In this document: positions 26,782-34,140 of the stretch, one piece after another
Layout of the letters: the number at the start of each line of letters is the position of its first letter
Numbering within the stretch: position 1 is the stretch's first letter
DNA from: Stenotrophomonas lactitubi
GTDB taxonomy: Bacteria; Pseudomonadota; Gammaproteobacteria; Xanthomonadales; Xanthomonadaceae
Assembly (NCBI RefSeq): GCF_002803515.1
Contig: NZ_PHQX01000001.1
Location: forward strand, 2,356,001 to 2,420,000
Reading direction: 5' to 3'
Length of the DNA stretch: 64,000 nucleotides
Position numbers and translations under genes: made by a program
The notes under the pieces: model-generated
What the model was told of the DNA's origin: nothing
Database searches by the model: none
Seen by the model: only the letters and a program-made list of their open reading frames with translations

Positions 26782-27360
26782 TCAAGCGGGTGGTGCAGCC
26801 GCCTTCAACAACTGCGCCGCCACCTGGTCGAACGGGGCGATGTCCTGCAGCGCGCGGCTCATCGCAACCGCCCCTTCCACGCTGGCGATCACCAGGCTGG
26901 CCAGCCCGTTCGCCGCGGCAGGTTCGTGGCCGTCGGCGATGAAGGTGGCCGCCAGGTGCCCCTGCCAGCGCAGGAACACTTCGGCGGCCGCCGCACGCGG
27001 CTGGCTCGGCGTAGCCTCCACCGGCTCCTCGACAGCCGCCGCCAGCACAGGGCAGCCGGCACGAAAACCGGTGCGCAGCAGGCGCTCGCGCCACAGTGCC
27101 AGGAACTGCTGCAACCCCTGCACTGCACCGCCCTTCAACAGCTCGATCAGCAGCGCCTCCACCTTGTCGCCGGCCATGGTGGTGGCCCGCGCCAGCAGCT
27201 CCTGCTTGCCGCCCGGGAAGTGGTGATAGGTGGACCCCAGCGGCGCTTCGGCCAGCTTGGTCACTTCGCGGATGCTGGTGGCATTGAGGCCCACCCGCGC
27301 GAGCATCTGCGCTGCAGCATCGATCACGCGCTGGGGGGCATCGGACGATCGCGGGCTCAC
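26782..27360 (-). CDS. TetR-family transcriptional regulator
   Basis: A 192-residue regulator with an N-terminal TetR HTH (about 8-55: ARVGLNATSIREVTKLAEAP, then STYHHFPGGKQEL) and an all-helical C-terminal ligand domain of the LmrA/YxaF-like type (GCPVLAAAVE). The GTG at 27360 is chosen because AAGGAG stands 7 bp upstream; the longer frame would run through the operator. It is divergent from a thioesterase-family gene 70 bp away, with operator-like repeats between, so it most likely represses both. The inducer is unknown. Confidence 0.88.
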   Translation of the reverse strand: MSPRSSDAPQRVIDAAAQMLARVGLNATSIREVTKLAEAPLGSTYHHFPGGKQELLARATTMAGDKVEALLIELLKGGAVQGLQQFLALWRERLLRTGFRAGCPVLAAAVEEPVEATPSQPRAAAAEVFLRWQGHLAATFIADGHEPAAANGLASLVIASVEGAVAMSRALQDIAPFDQVAAQLLKAAAPPA

Positions 27361-27378
27361 GGCAGGCTCCTTGCTAAG

Positions 27379-27422
27379 ACAGTCGTCATAGACTAGCGTA
27401 TCGACCGTTCTATAACAGTCGT
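27379..27422. promoter_or_regulatory. putative TetR operator between divergent genes
   Basis: ACAGTCGT occurs as a direct repeat at 27379-27386 and 27415-27422. Between them, ATAGA (27388-27392) and TCTAT (27409-27413) form an inverted repeat with a 16-bp centre. The region is locally AT-rich and covers where both promoters must lie. Confidence 0.5.
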
Positions 27423-27429
27423 AATAACC

Positions 27430-27975
27430 ATGAATCTCTGGTTCCGCCTGCTCCACCTGCTGCTGTGCAGCCTGTTCCGGCCCAAGCTGGACGCGCCATT
27501 CGGGGTCTCGCGCCTTTCGTTCCGGGTGCTACCCAACGACCTGGACAGCAACCTGCACATGACCAACGGCCGCTACTGGAACATCTTCGACCTGGGCCGG
27601 CTGGACCTGATCCTGCGCATGGGGCTGGGCAAGGTGGCGCTGCGTGAGAAGTGGGCGCCGATCGTTGGCGCCGGCACCATCCAGTTCCGCCGCGAGCTGA
27701 AGCCGTTCCAGCGTTTCACCCTGGAAACGCGGCTGGTCGGCTGGGTCGGCACACGCGGCATCATGGAGCAGCGCGTACTGATCGGCCCGGAACAGAAAAC
27801 AGCCACGCGTGCGCTGCTGATCACCGGCATCTATGACCGCCGCGCGCGACAGTTCGTCGGCATGCCGCAGATGATGGAATCGATCGGCGTAGTTGCTCCG
27901 CCTTCGCCGGCCCTGAGTGCGGCAGCCGAGGCACTGCTGGCTGCCGATGCTGCATTGAAGCGCGACGATGCATGA
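27430..27975 (+). CDS. hotdog-fold acyl-CoA thioesterase family protein
   Basis: A 181-residue protein of the THEM6/4HBT_2 type: hydrophobic N-terminus (about 3-16), then the hotdog core with LPNDLDSNLHMTNGRYWNIFDLGR, where the Asp and His/Asn lie at the usual active-site position, and GAGTIQFRRELKPFQRFTLETR in the central strand. It probably hydrolyses an acyl thioester at the inner membrane surface; the exact substrate is not known for this group. No Shine-Dalgarno site is visible before the ATG. Likely under control of the divergent TetR regulator. Confidence 0.8.
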   Translation: MNLWFRLLHLLLCSLFRPKLDAPFGVSRLSFRVLPNDLDSNLHMTNGRYWNIFDLGRLDLILRMGLGKVALREKWAPIVGAGTIQFRRELKPFQRFTLETRLVGWVGTRGIMEQRVLIGPEQKTATRALLITGIYDRRARQFVGMPQMMESIGVVAPPSPALSAAAEALLAADAALKRDDA

Positions 27976-28014
27976 GCAACACGACCCGTAGCACACGCCG
28001 GCACGGTCAAGCGT

Positions 28015-28446
28015 TCAGCGGAGAACCTGTACCAATCCGACCACGCCAGCAGCCACACCTGCCAACATGATCGAATAGATCAGCCACACCGGGCCGCCCT
28101 GCGCGTAACCGTAGGTCACCAGCGCCTCACGGATCGGGCGACGTGACACCCAGGAAACCAGTACCAGCGCCAGCAGCGCAGAACCGCAGCTGATGCCCAT
28201 ACCCAGCAACAACGGACGCGAATCGGTATGGGGGTAGTGGCCCAACGGCCAGATCAGCAGGCTGCCAGCGATCCCAAGCAGGAACAACGCGTTCGCACTC
28301 CATACCGCAACACGATGCCTGCGCCGCAGATACGTCAGGCTGCGGCCGCGGTAGTGGCTTGGAAGCCGCTCAGCGGCTCGCCGCGCAATGACTGTGGCGA
28401 TACTGCCACCGACCATGCCACTCCAGACCGCAGTATCCAGATCCAT
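28015..28446 (-). CDS. small membrane protein of unknown function
   Basis: 143 residues with about four hydrophobic segments (about 5-22, 46-66, 78-100, 118-140). The basic loop RRRHRVAVWS after residue 40 suggests a cytoplasmic side there. No catalytic motifs or recognised domain. It lies convergent to the thioesterase gene and upstream of the deiminase gene, which is also on the minus strand, so it could be cotranscribed downstream of that gene (63-bp gap). Confidence 0.6.
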   Translation of the reverse strand: MDLDTAVWSGMVGGSIATVIARRAAERLPSHYRGRSLTYLRRRHRVAVWSANALFLLGIAGSLLIWPLGHYPHTDSRPLLLGMGISCGSALLALVLVSWVSRRPIREALVTYGYAQGGPVWLIYSIMLAGVAAGVVGLVQVLR

Positions 28447-28509
28447 TTGTCACTAGGCATGCCACTGTTGCCACATCATGGCATGCCGTCGGCAATGCCG
28501 GTAAGGACC

Positions 28510-29637
28510 TTACCCGACCCGCGGCATGTTCTTGGTCACGCAATGGATGCCGCCGCCACCGCCGGCGATCGCATCGATATCCACCTGCTCGATGGTGCGG
28601 CCGGGATACAGGTCTTCCAGCAGTTCACGGCAGTAACCATCCGCCTTCGCGTCACCAAACTGCGGCGCGATCACCGCACCGTTGATCGGCAGGTAATTGA
28701 TGTAGCCCCGGGCCAGATCGTCATTGTCGCGGGTGTGCACATTGTCGCGCCCGCCCAGCGGCGGCGGCAGCGTATGCACCTGCAGCCTGCGACCGTCGGC
28801 ATCGGTGGCGCCGCGCAGGATGTCCAGATGCTCGCGGGTCAGATCGTAATCGTACGACTCCGGGTCGTTGTCCAGGTTGGCGATCACCACGCCGGGGCGC
28901 ACGAAGCGTGCGTAGAAATCCACGTGCGCATCGGTGATATCTTCGCCAGCGATGCCGGGCAACCAGATCACCTTGCGCAGGCCCAGGTGGTGCTTCAACT
29001 CCGCTTCGATATCCGCGCGTGACCAGCCCGGATTGCGGTTGCGGTTCACCCAGCAGCTTTCGGTCAGGATCGCGGTGCCGTGTCCATCAACCTCGATGCC
29101 ACCGCCCTCACCCACCAGATAGCTTTCCAGCAGCGTCGCGCCGGTCATCTGCGCCAGCCACGGTGCTACTGCACCGTCGTTGCGTGCACTCTGCTTGCCG
29201 CCCCAGCCATTGAAGTTGAAGTCGACCAGGCCCAGCCCGCCCTTGCCATCGGTAACGAAACAGCCGCCGTAGTCGCGCACCCAGATATCGTCCAGCGCCA
29301 CGTCGAGGAATTCGATGTTGTCGCTGCCGCAGCGCTCCTGCGCCTGCCGGCGCTGCGCAGGACGGCACAGCACGCTGACCGGCTGATGGCGGGCGATGGT
29401 GCGCGCCAGCCGGGCGACAGCACTGTTCACTGCATCGGCCTGCGCGCCCCATACCCGCGGCTGTGCAGCGAAGGCCAGGAAGACCCGCTCCTGCGGACCG
29501 TGCTCATCGGGCATCTGCCACCCGGCCGGTGCAGCGGCACGGGCGCGGGCGGGCAGTCCGGTCAGACCCAGCGCGGCCAGGCCGCCCAAGCCAGCGGTTG
29601 CGGCGAGTTGGGTGATGAAATGGCGTCGGGTAGACAT
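28510..29637 (-). CDS. Tat-exported agmatine deiminase / peptidylarginine deiminase-like enzyme
   Basis: A 375-residue guanidine-group deiminase. The N-terminus STRRHFITQLAATAGLGGL is a twin-arginine export signal with cleavage near residue 35. The catalytic core shows IWVRDYGG (RDYG at 121-124), the GGIEVDG segment, the ITDAHVDFYARF His and the nucleophile Cys366 in GGGGIHCVTKN. Agmatine deiminases make N-carbamoylputrescine; secreted relatives act on agmatine or on protein C-terminal arginine. Start set at 29637, where the Tat signal begins. The divergent LysR gene 145 bp away may regulate it. Confidence 0.88.
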   Translation of the reverse strand: MSTRRHFITQLAATAGLGGLAALGLTGLPARARAAAPAGWQMPDEHGPQERVFLAFAAQPRVWGAQADAVNSAVARLARTIARHQPVSVLCRPAQRRQAQERCGSDNIEFLDVALDDIWVRDYGGCFVTDGKGGLGLVDFNFNGWGGKQSARNDGAVAPWLAQMTGATLLESYLVGEGGGIEVDGHGTAILTESCWVNRNRNPGWSRADIEAELKHHLGLRKVIWLPGIAGEDITDAHVDFYARFVRPGVVIANLDNDPESYDYDLTREHLDILRGATDADGRRLQVHTLPPPLGGRDNVHTRDNDDLARGYINYLPINGAVIAPQFGDAKADGYCRELLEDLYPGRTIEQVDIDAIAGGGGGIHCVTKNMPRVG

Positions 29638-29781
29638 GACAGGCTCCAGAGGCGGACCGTGAAGTCCGGCTGATCGATTCAGGCGCACCGGCTGATGCGC
29701 GACAGATCCATGTTGCCCTTGAGGATGGACGAGAACAAACGATAGATTCAGCGGGAATACGATCAGCCAGGCTTATCAATC

Positions 29782-30642
29782 ATGCTCAAGCATTGGCCCC
29801 CGTTGAACGCCCTGCGCGGCTTCGAGGCCGCCGCCCGGCTCGGCAGCTTTCATCGTGCGGCCGAAGAACTGCACCTGAGCCAGTCTGCCATCAGCCAGCA
29901 GATCCGCGGGCTGGAGGACTCTCTGGAACAACCGTTGTTCTTCCGCCAGGGCCGCAGTGTGACCCTCACCGATGCCGGCATCGACCTGCTGGAAACCACG
30001 CAGTCGCTGCTGCGGCAACTGGCCAGTGGCATCCGTCGGCTCGATCAGTATCGCAAGCCGAATCAACTGATCGTCAACACCAGCCCCGCCTTCGCGCGCC
30101 ACTGGCTGGTACCGCGACTGGGCGACTTCCGCCGCCAGCACCCGCAGGTCGACCTGTGGCTGTTGACCAGCGAAGAAGCTCCGGACATGACCGCACAGAC
30201 GCTGGACATCAGCATTCGCGATGATCTGCAGGCACAGGCCCATTGCGAGCATCGCGTGCTGCTGCAGGACCGGCTGTATCCGGCCTGCCACCCCAGCGTG
30301 CTGGCGCTACCTGTTGCCGAGCGCAGCACCCTGCACGGCGAGCGCGAAATGGACTGGAGCCAGTGGCAGGTGCAGGGCGGCGCGGATGTGGGCCAGCAGC
30401 GCGAAGGCCTGAATTTCTCCGAGCCAGGACAACTGCTGGATGCCGCGTGCCAGGGCCTGGGCATCGCACTGGTCAGCGAACTGCTGGCCGCACCGGCGCG
30501 CGCGCAGGGCCTGCTGCAGCCACTGGATGAGGTCTACGTACGCGGACCGCGCTGGAGCTGGTTGCTGCACGAGGACAGCACCCGCGATCCGCTGGTGATG
30601 CGGTTCTGTGAGTGGCTGCTGGCCGAGCTTCCGATAGCGTAG
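29782..30642 (+). CDS. LysR-family regulator (GcvA-like)
   Basis: 286 residues. The N-terminal HTH reads LNALRGFEAAARLGSFHRAA, then SQSAISQQIRGLED, with the GcvA-type LNALR start. The effector domain runs from about residue 92 (LIVNTSPAFARHWLVPRLGD). Divergent from the Tat-exported deiminase gene, so it probably controls that gene; the ligand is unknown. Its TAG stop is formed by the GTAG header of the SMAG element that follows. Confidence 0.88.
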   Translation: MLKHWPPLNALRGFEAAARLGSFHRAAEELHLSQSAISQQIRGLEDSLEQPLFFRQGRSVTLTDAGIDLLETTQSLLRQLASGIRRLDQYRKPNQLIVNTSPAFARHWLVPRLGDFRRQHPQVDLWLLTSEEAPDMTAQTLDISIRDDLQAQAHCEHRVLLQDRLYPACHPSVLALPVAERSTLHGEREMDWSQWQVQGGADVGQQREGLNFSEPGQLLDAACQGLGIALVSELLAAPARAQGLLQPLDEVYVRGPRWSWLLHEDSTRDPLVMRFCEWLLAELPIA

Positions 30643-30709
30643 TGCCGGCCGCTGGCCGGCAATCCGTTCGGCATGCAGATTGAGGTTGCCGGCCAGCGGC
30701 CGGCACTAC
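30639..30709. repeat. SMAG inverted pair overlapping a stop codon
   Basis: Forward GTAGTGCCGGCCGCTGGCCGGC (30639-30660) and the matching reverse unit ending GGCACTAC (30687-30709). The forward header supplies the stop codon of the LysR gene, and the reverse unit ends 5 bp from the stop of the next convergent gene. Confidence 0.92.
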
Positions 30710-30714
30710 CCATC

Positions 30715-31506
30715 TCAGCGCTTGGGCGCGTTCGCCTGCGCGCGCTTGATCGCCGCCTCGGCCAGCGGTGCCATCAGCGCATAGCCCTTCGCCGTCGGGT
30801 GCACGCCATCGGTTGCCAACTGCGCATCCAATCCACCGGCACGATTGGCCATCGCTGCGTAGTAGTCGAGATAGACCAGACTCCGTGTGTCGGCATGGCG
30901 CTTCAGCGCAGCATTCAATGCACGCACCTTGGGAGCAGGCGTGATGCCCGGCATCCACGGGTACTCGCTGACCGGCAACACCGACGCCAGCACCACCGCG
31001 ATGCCATGCGCCTTCGCCAGATCCAGCATGGCCTGCAGGTTGTCCTCGATCATCGCCTGCGTGGCCGGACCGGTGTTGCCGGCGATGTCATTGGTGCCGG
31101 CCAGTATCACCACCACATTCGGGCGCAGCGCCAGCACATCCTGCGAAAAGCGCACCAGCATCTGCGCGGTGGTCTGCCCGCTGATGCCACGATTGATGTA
31201 TCCCTTGCCGGGGAAGAAGGTACTGCTACCTTCCGCGCCCCAGCCTTCGGTGATCGAATCGCCAAAAAACACCACGCGTGGCTGGCCGGCCAGTGGCGCT
31301 GGCAACGCGGCATTGGCCGCGCGGTACTTCTGCAGTTGCGGCCAATCGGACAGGCGCTGCTGCATGAAACGCACCTCGTCCGGTTGCAGCTGTTCGACCG
31401 GCCTGGTCAGCAGCGGATTGCTGGCCGCCTGCACCATCGCTGGCGTGGCCAGCGCTGCCATGAGCAGACCAGCCGCTAGCCAAGCCGTTGAAGTCATCCT
31501 GTGCAT
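30715..31506 (-). CDS. secreted SGNH/GDSL-family hydrolase
   Basis: A 263-residue exported hydrolase with a signal peptide (about 1-28, ending MVQA). All SGNH blocks are present: FFGDSITEGWG with catalytic Ser84 (block I), GYINRGISGQ (block II, Gly), LAGTNDIAG (block III, Asn) and DGVHPTAKGY (block V, Asp and His). Members act as esterases, lipases or acetylxylan/peptidoglycan deacetylases. The ATG at 31506 is chosen because GGAGG is 6 bp upstream; two other in-frame ATGs lie within 10 bp. Confidence 0.88.
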   Translation of the reverse strand: MHRMTSTAWLAAGLLMAALATPAMVQAASNPLLTRPVEQLQPDEVRFMQQRLSDWPQLQKYRAANAALPAPLAGQPRVVFFGDSITEGWGAEGSSTFFPGKGYINRGISGQTTAQMLVRFSQDVLALRPNVVVILAGTNDIAGNTGPATQAMIEDNLQAMLDLAKAHGIAVVLASVLPVSEYPWMPGITPAPKVRALNAALKRHADTRSLVYLDYYAAMANRAGGLDAQLATDGVHPTAKGYALMAPLAEAAIKRAQANAPKR

Positions 31507-31555
31507 GCGCATCCTCCGCTGTCGACCTGGGCAGTCTAGCGCGGCCTGCGAATGG

Positions 31556-32524
31556 TCATTTTGCCGATGCAGCCGCCCTTGCCGCCACACCCGTGACCTT
31601 GGCCGGCATCCACATTCCCGGCGTCCAGCCACTGGCCTCCAGGATCGCCTTCGGGTTGTCCTGCTGGATCAGCGCGCGCACAGCGTCGCGCTTGTTGCCG
31701 GCCTGCAGGTAATACGCCTTGGCGATGCGATAGCCCACCCAGTAGCCCAGGTCGTAGGGCTCCTGCGAACCCGACGTGTGGTTGTACAACCAGGGCTTCA
31801 GATCGGTGCTGTCCATATCCAGCGCGAACGCGCTTTCGATATGCACTTCCTTGCCCCGCGTCCAGCCTGCATGCCGGCCGTTGCCGACGTCGCCGGAAAT
31901 CAGCTCGGCGATGAACTCGGCGATACCTTCGCCCAACGACTCGCGCAGTACCGTCGCGCGCGGATCGCCCGCTTCATACTCGCTCACGCCGGACTGCTGG
32001 ATATGCACATACTCATGCGCGATCACGTGTACGAAGCGGTCCTGCGCGTTGGCGTTCATGAAGTCGGCCGCACACAGCGCTTCCAGGCCGATCACCACCC
32101 CGTCCGGGTACGTCATGCCCACCGGTTTGCCGCGTCCCACCACGATCGCTACCGGCGGGAACTTCACCTGCGGATAGATCGCCTGCAGGCTCGCGAACAC
32201 CTGCACCAGTCGCTGCCGCACCGCCGGCAACTCCGCCAGACAGGCCCGTCCATTGGCATACATCGCAGGGTCGCGCGCAATCGCGTCGGCCATGCGCTCG
32301 GCGGTCACCCGGCGCAGCTTCGCGAACTGGGCCAGGCTCGGCGTGCCCTGTGCCAGGTACTGCTCCAGCTGGGCCGCGCTCGGCTTGCCGCCGGCCGCCT
32401 CGTACAACGCGTAGAAACGGGTGGCGTCGGTGGTCAGGATTTCAGGTCCCGGCACCGCCGCCTGGGTGGTGCCGGCCACCCCGCCGAGGGCCAGGGCAAG
32501 CAGGCAACGCAACGACACGAACAT
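31556..32524 (-). CDS. exported HEXXH zinc metalloprotease-like protein
   Basis: 322 residues with a signal peptide (1-22, ending TQA). The zinc motif His170-Glu-Tyr-Val-His174 sits in VHVIAHEYVHIQQSG, followed 25 residues later by LRESLGEGIAEFIAELI, which supplies the third ligand glutamate as in gluzincin-like DUF2268 proteins. The rest is helical. Substrate is unknown. GGAG lies 5 bp before the ATG. It precedes the SGNH hydrolase on the same strand with 49 bp between, so they may form one unit. Confidence 0.72.
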   Translation of the reverse strand: MFVSLRCLLALALGGVAGTTQAAVPGPEILTTDATRFYALYEAAGGKPSAAQLEQYLAQGTPSLAQFAKLRRVTAERMADAIARDPAMYANGRACLAELPAVRQRLVQVFASLQAIYPQVKFPPVAIVVGRGKPVGMTYPDGVVIGLEALCAADFMNANAQDRFVHVIAHEYVHIQQSGVSEYEAGDPRATVLRESLGEGIAEFIAELISGDVGNGRHAGWTRGKEVHIESAFALDMDSTDLKPWLYNHTSGSQEPYDLGYWVGYRIAKAYYLQAGNKRDAVRALIQQDNPKAILEASGWTPGMWMPAKVTGVAARAAASAK

Positions 32525-32664
32525 GGCTCCGTCCTTGGTGGAGTGCACGCGAAGCGCGCAATCTATCACCGTGCCGGCGCATGCGCTGCCGTATCGTGCA
32601 ACGCCCTCCCCTGCTGTGCCAGACTCGCGGCGAGCGGCCGCCATGGAAGCAAGGGGAAGACAGG

Positions 32665-33648
32665 ATGATGATCGTTCCAGCGTTCTGGGCCGAAGCCCGT
32701 CTGCAGGACAGGTACAGGGGCCGGGCAGTGGTGGTTCGCCGATTTGGCTGGTCCGACGAAGACCAGGATGCCGCACAGGCCCACGCCGATGCGCGTGCGC
32801 GCGAAGCGCTTGATGACATCCTCAGCGGCCAGGCCGTGCCGCGTCGCGAGCGACGGACCAACTACGGTGTCGAGGGCATTCCGATCCGCGAGCAGATCGT
32901 GCAGCGCAGGGATGATGTCATTGTCACCCGCAACAGCTATGGCGCGCTGTGCCTGAACACCCCCGACGTCCTGTTTGCCGACATCGACCACGTGCCCACT
33001 CCATCAGGCTGCGCATTGCCGCTGCTCGGCGCACTGGGGCTGCTGGCAGCCGGTGCACTGATCGGCGGGGCCCTGGGCAACTTCAACATCGGCCTGGCGG
33101 CCGGCGGCATCGCGATGGTGGTGGTCAACCAGATCCTGTCGGGGCGGCGCAAGCGACGACTGGCCCGGTCCGGCGGCGCCGAAGGCATCGCGCTGCAGCG
33201 TGTGCAGGCGTTCGTCGAACACCATTCCGACTGGCACCTGCGTGCCTACCGCACCCCTGCCGGGCTGCGCGTGCTGGCGATGCATGCCACGTTCGAACCA
33301 CAGGATGCGCAGGTGCATGCCTTCTTCAAGGCATTGGGCACCGACACGTTGTATGCAGGCATGTGCACGCTGCAGCATTGCTTCCGTGCACGGCTGACAC
33401 CGAAACCGTGGCGGCTTGGCATCATCGCCCGCATCCGTCCGCCGGTGGCCGCCTGGTCGGCCGAGCAGGCCAGCAACCCCGACCGTCTGGCGTGGATCGT
33501 CGAATACGAAAGGAAAAGCACCGGCTTCGCTGCATGCGCCTATGTGCGCAGCTTCGGTGACGAGCGTCGTGTGGACGCCAAGGCCGAACGCGTGCGCGAC
33601 CTGCACGATCGGATGTCGCGTGCATTGGACAACCTGCCGTTGGGATGA
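32665..33648 (+). CDS. conserved transmembrane protein of unknown function
   Basis: 327 residues. A soluble N-terminal region (1-110) is followed by two tightly spaced membrane helices (about 115-135 and 138-155) and a basic GRRKRR stop-transfer. The C-terminal domain (about 175-320) carries RVQAFVEHHSDWHLRAYRTP, GLRVLAMHATFEP and CFRARLTPKPWRIGI-like segments. I recognise this C-terminal pattern as a conserved xanthomonad hypothetical family but know no function. Both large domains should face the cytosol. The start could be ATG 32665 or the adjacent ATG 32668; AGGGGA lies upstream. Confidence 0.75.
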   Translation: MMIVPAFWAEARLQDRYRGRAVVVRRFGWSDEDQDAAQAHADARAREALDDILSGQAVPRRERRTNYGVEGIPIREQIVQRRDDVIVTRNSYGALCLNTPDVLFADIDHVPTPSGCALPLLGALGLLAAGALIGGALGNFNIGLAAGGIAMVVVNQILSGRRKRRLARSGGAEGIALQRVQAFVEHHSDWHLRAYRTPAGLRVLAMHATFEPQDAQVHAFFKALGTDTLYAGMCTLQHCFRARLTPKPWRLGIIARIRPPVAAWSAEQASNPDRLAWIVEYERKSTGFAACAYVRSFGDERRVDAKAERVRDLHDRMSRALDNLPLG

Positions 33649-33661
33649 GCGCGCGTCGCGC

Positions 33662-33985
33662 TCAGCGGCCACCCTGCACGAAGGGCTGACCCGCCAGCGT
33701 GGTTCCCACCTGCAGAGCGACCTGCTGCCCATCTTTGGCGAAGGTGCTGCTGCAGTTGTTGCCGCCTTTCTGGCAACCCACTTCCGGGAAACCCTCCAGT
33801 GCTTCGGGCGCATCGCGTGGCGGGCTCGCCTGCCATCCCGCAGCATCAAGCAGTCGCTTGGCTTTGGTGTAGGGCATGCCGGGGGTGATGCCCAACGCTG
33901 CCAGTTCAGCAGGCAGGGGCTGGGCGAATGCAGCGACCGGAACAACGGACATCGACAGCGATACGGCGAGGATGAAGGCCTTCAT
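33662..33985 (-). CDS. small secreted protein of unknown function
   Basis: A 107-residue protein with a signal peptide (1-22, AFA cut) and a mature ~85-residue domain with two closely spaced cysteines (VGCQKGGNNCSSTF) likely forming a disulfide. LAALGITPGMPYTKAKRLLDAAGW resembles the repeat helices of small PepSY/SmpA-like periplasmic domains, but the match is weak. No Shine-Dalgarno site is evident. It is convergent to the preceding gene with a 13-bp gap. Confidence 0.65.
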   Translation of the reverse strand: MKAFILAVSLSMSVVPVAAFAQPLPAELAALGITPGMPYTKAKRLLDAAGWQASPPRDAPEALEGFPEVGCQKGGNNCSSTFAKDGQQVALQVGTTLAGQPFVQGGR

Positions 33986-34106
33986 GGAGCGAACCCGTAG
34001 CAGACATCAGATGCGCAGCGTACCGCAGCTTTGTGGCCGCTCCATGCCTGCATCACAGATGGTTACGTAACACCCACAGGGGGATACCTGGACACGACGC
34101 CTGAAA

Positions 34107-34134
34107 CAGAAAGGCCGCCCCGGAGGGCGGCCTT
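34107..34134 (-). terminator. intrinsic terminator of the S9 peptidase gene
   Basis: On the minus strand AAGGCCGCCC, loop TCCG, GGGCGGCCTT (10-bp perfect stem, 34111-34120 with 34125-34134) followed by TTCTGTTT. It lies 7 bp after the peptidase stop codon. Confidence 0.9.
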
Positions 34135-34140
34135 GCCGGA

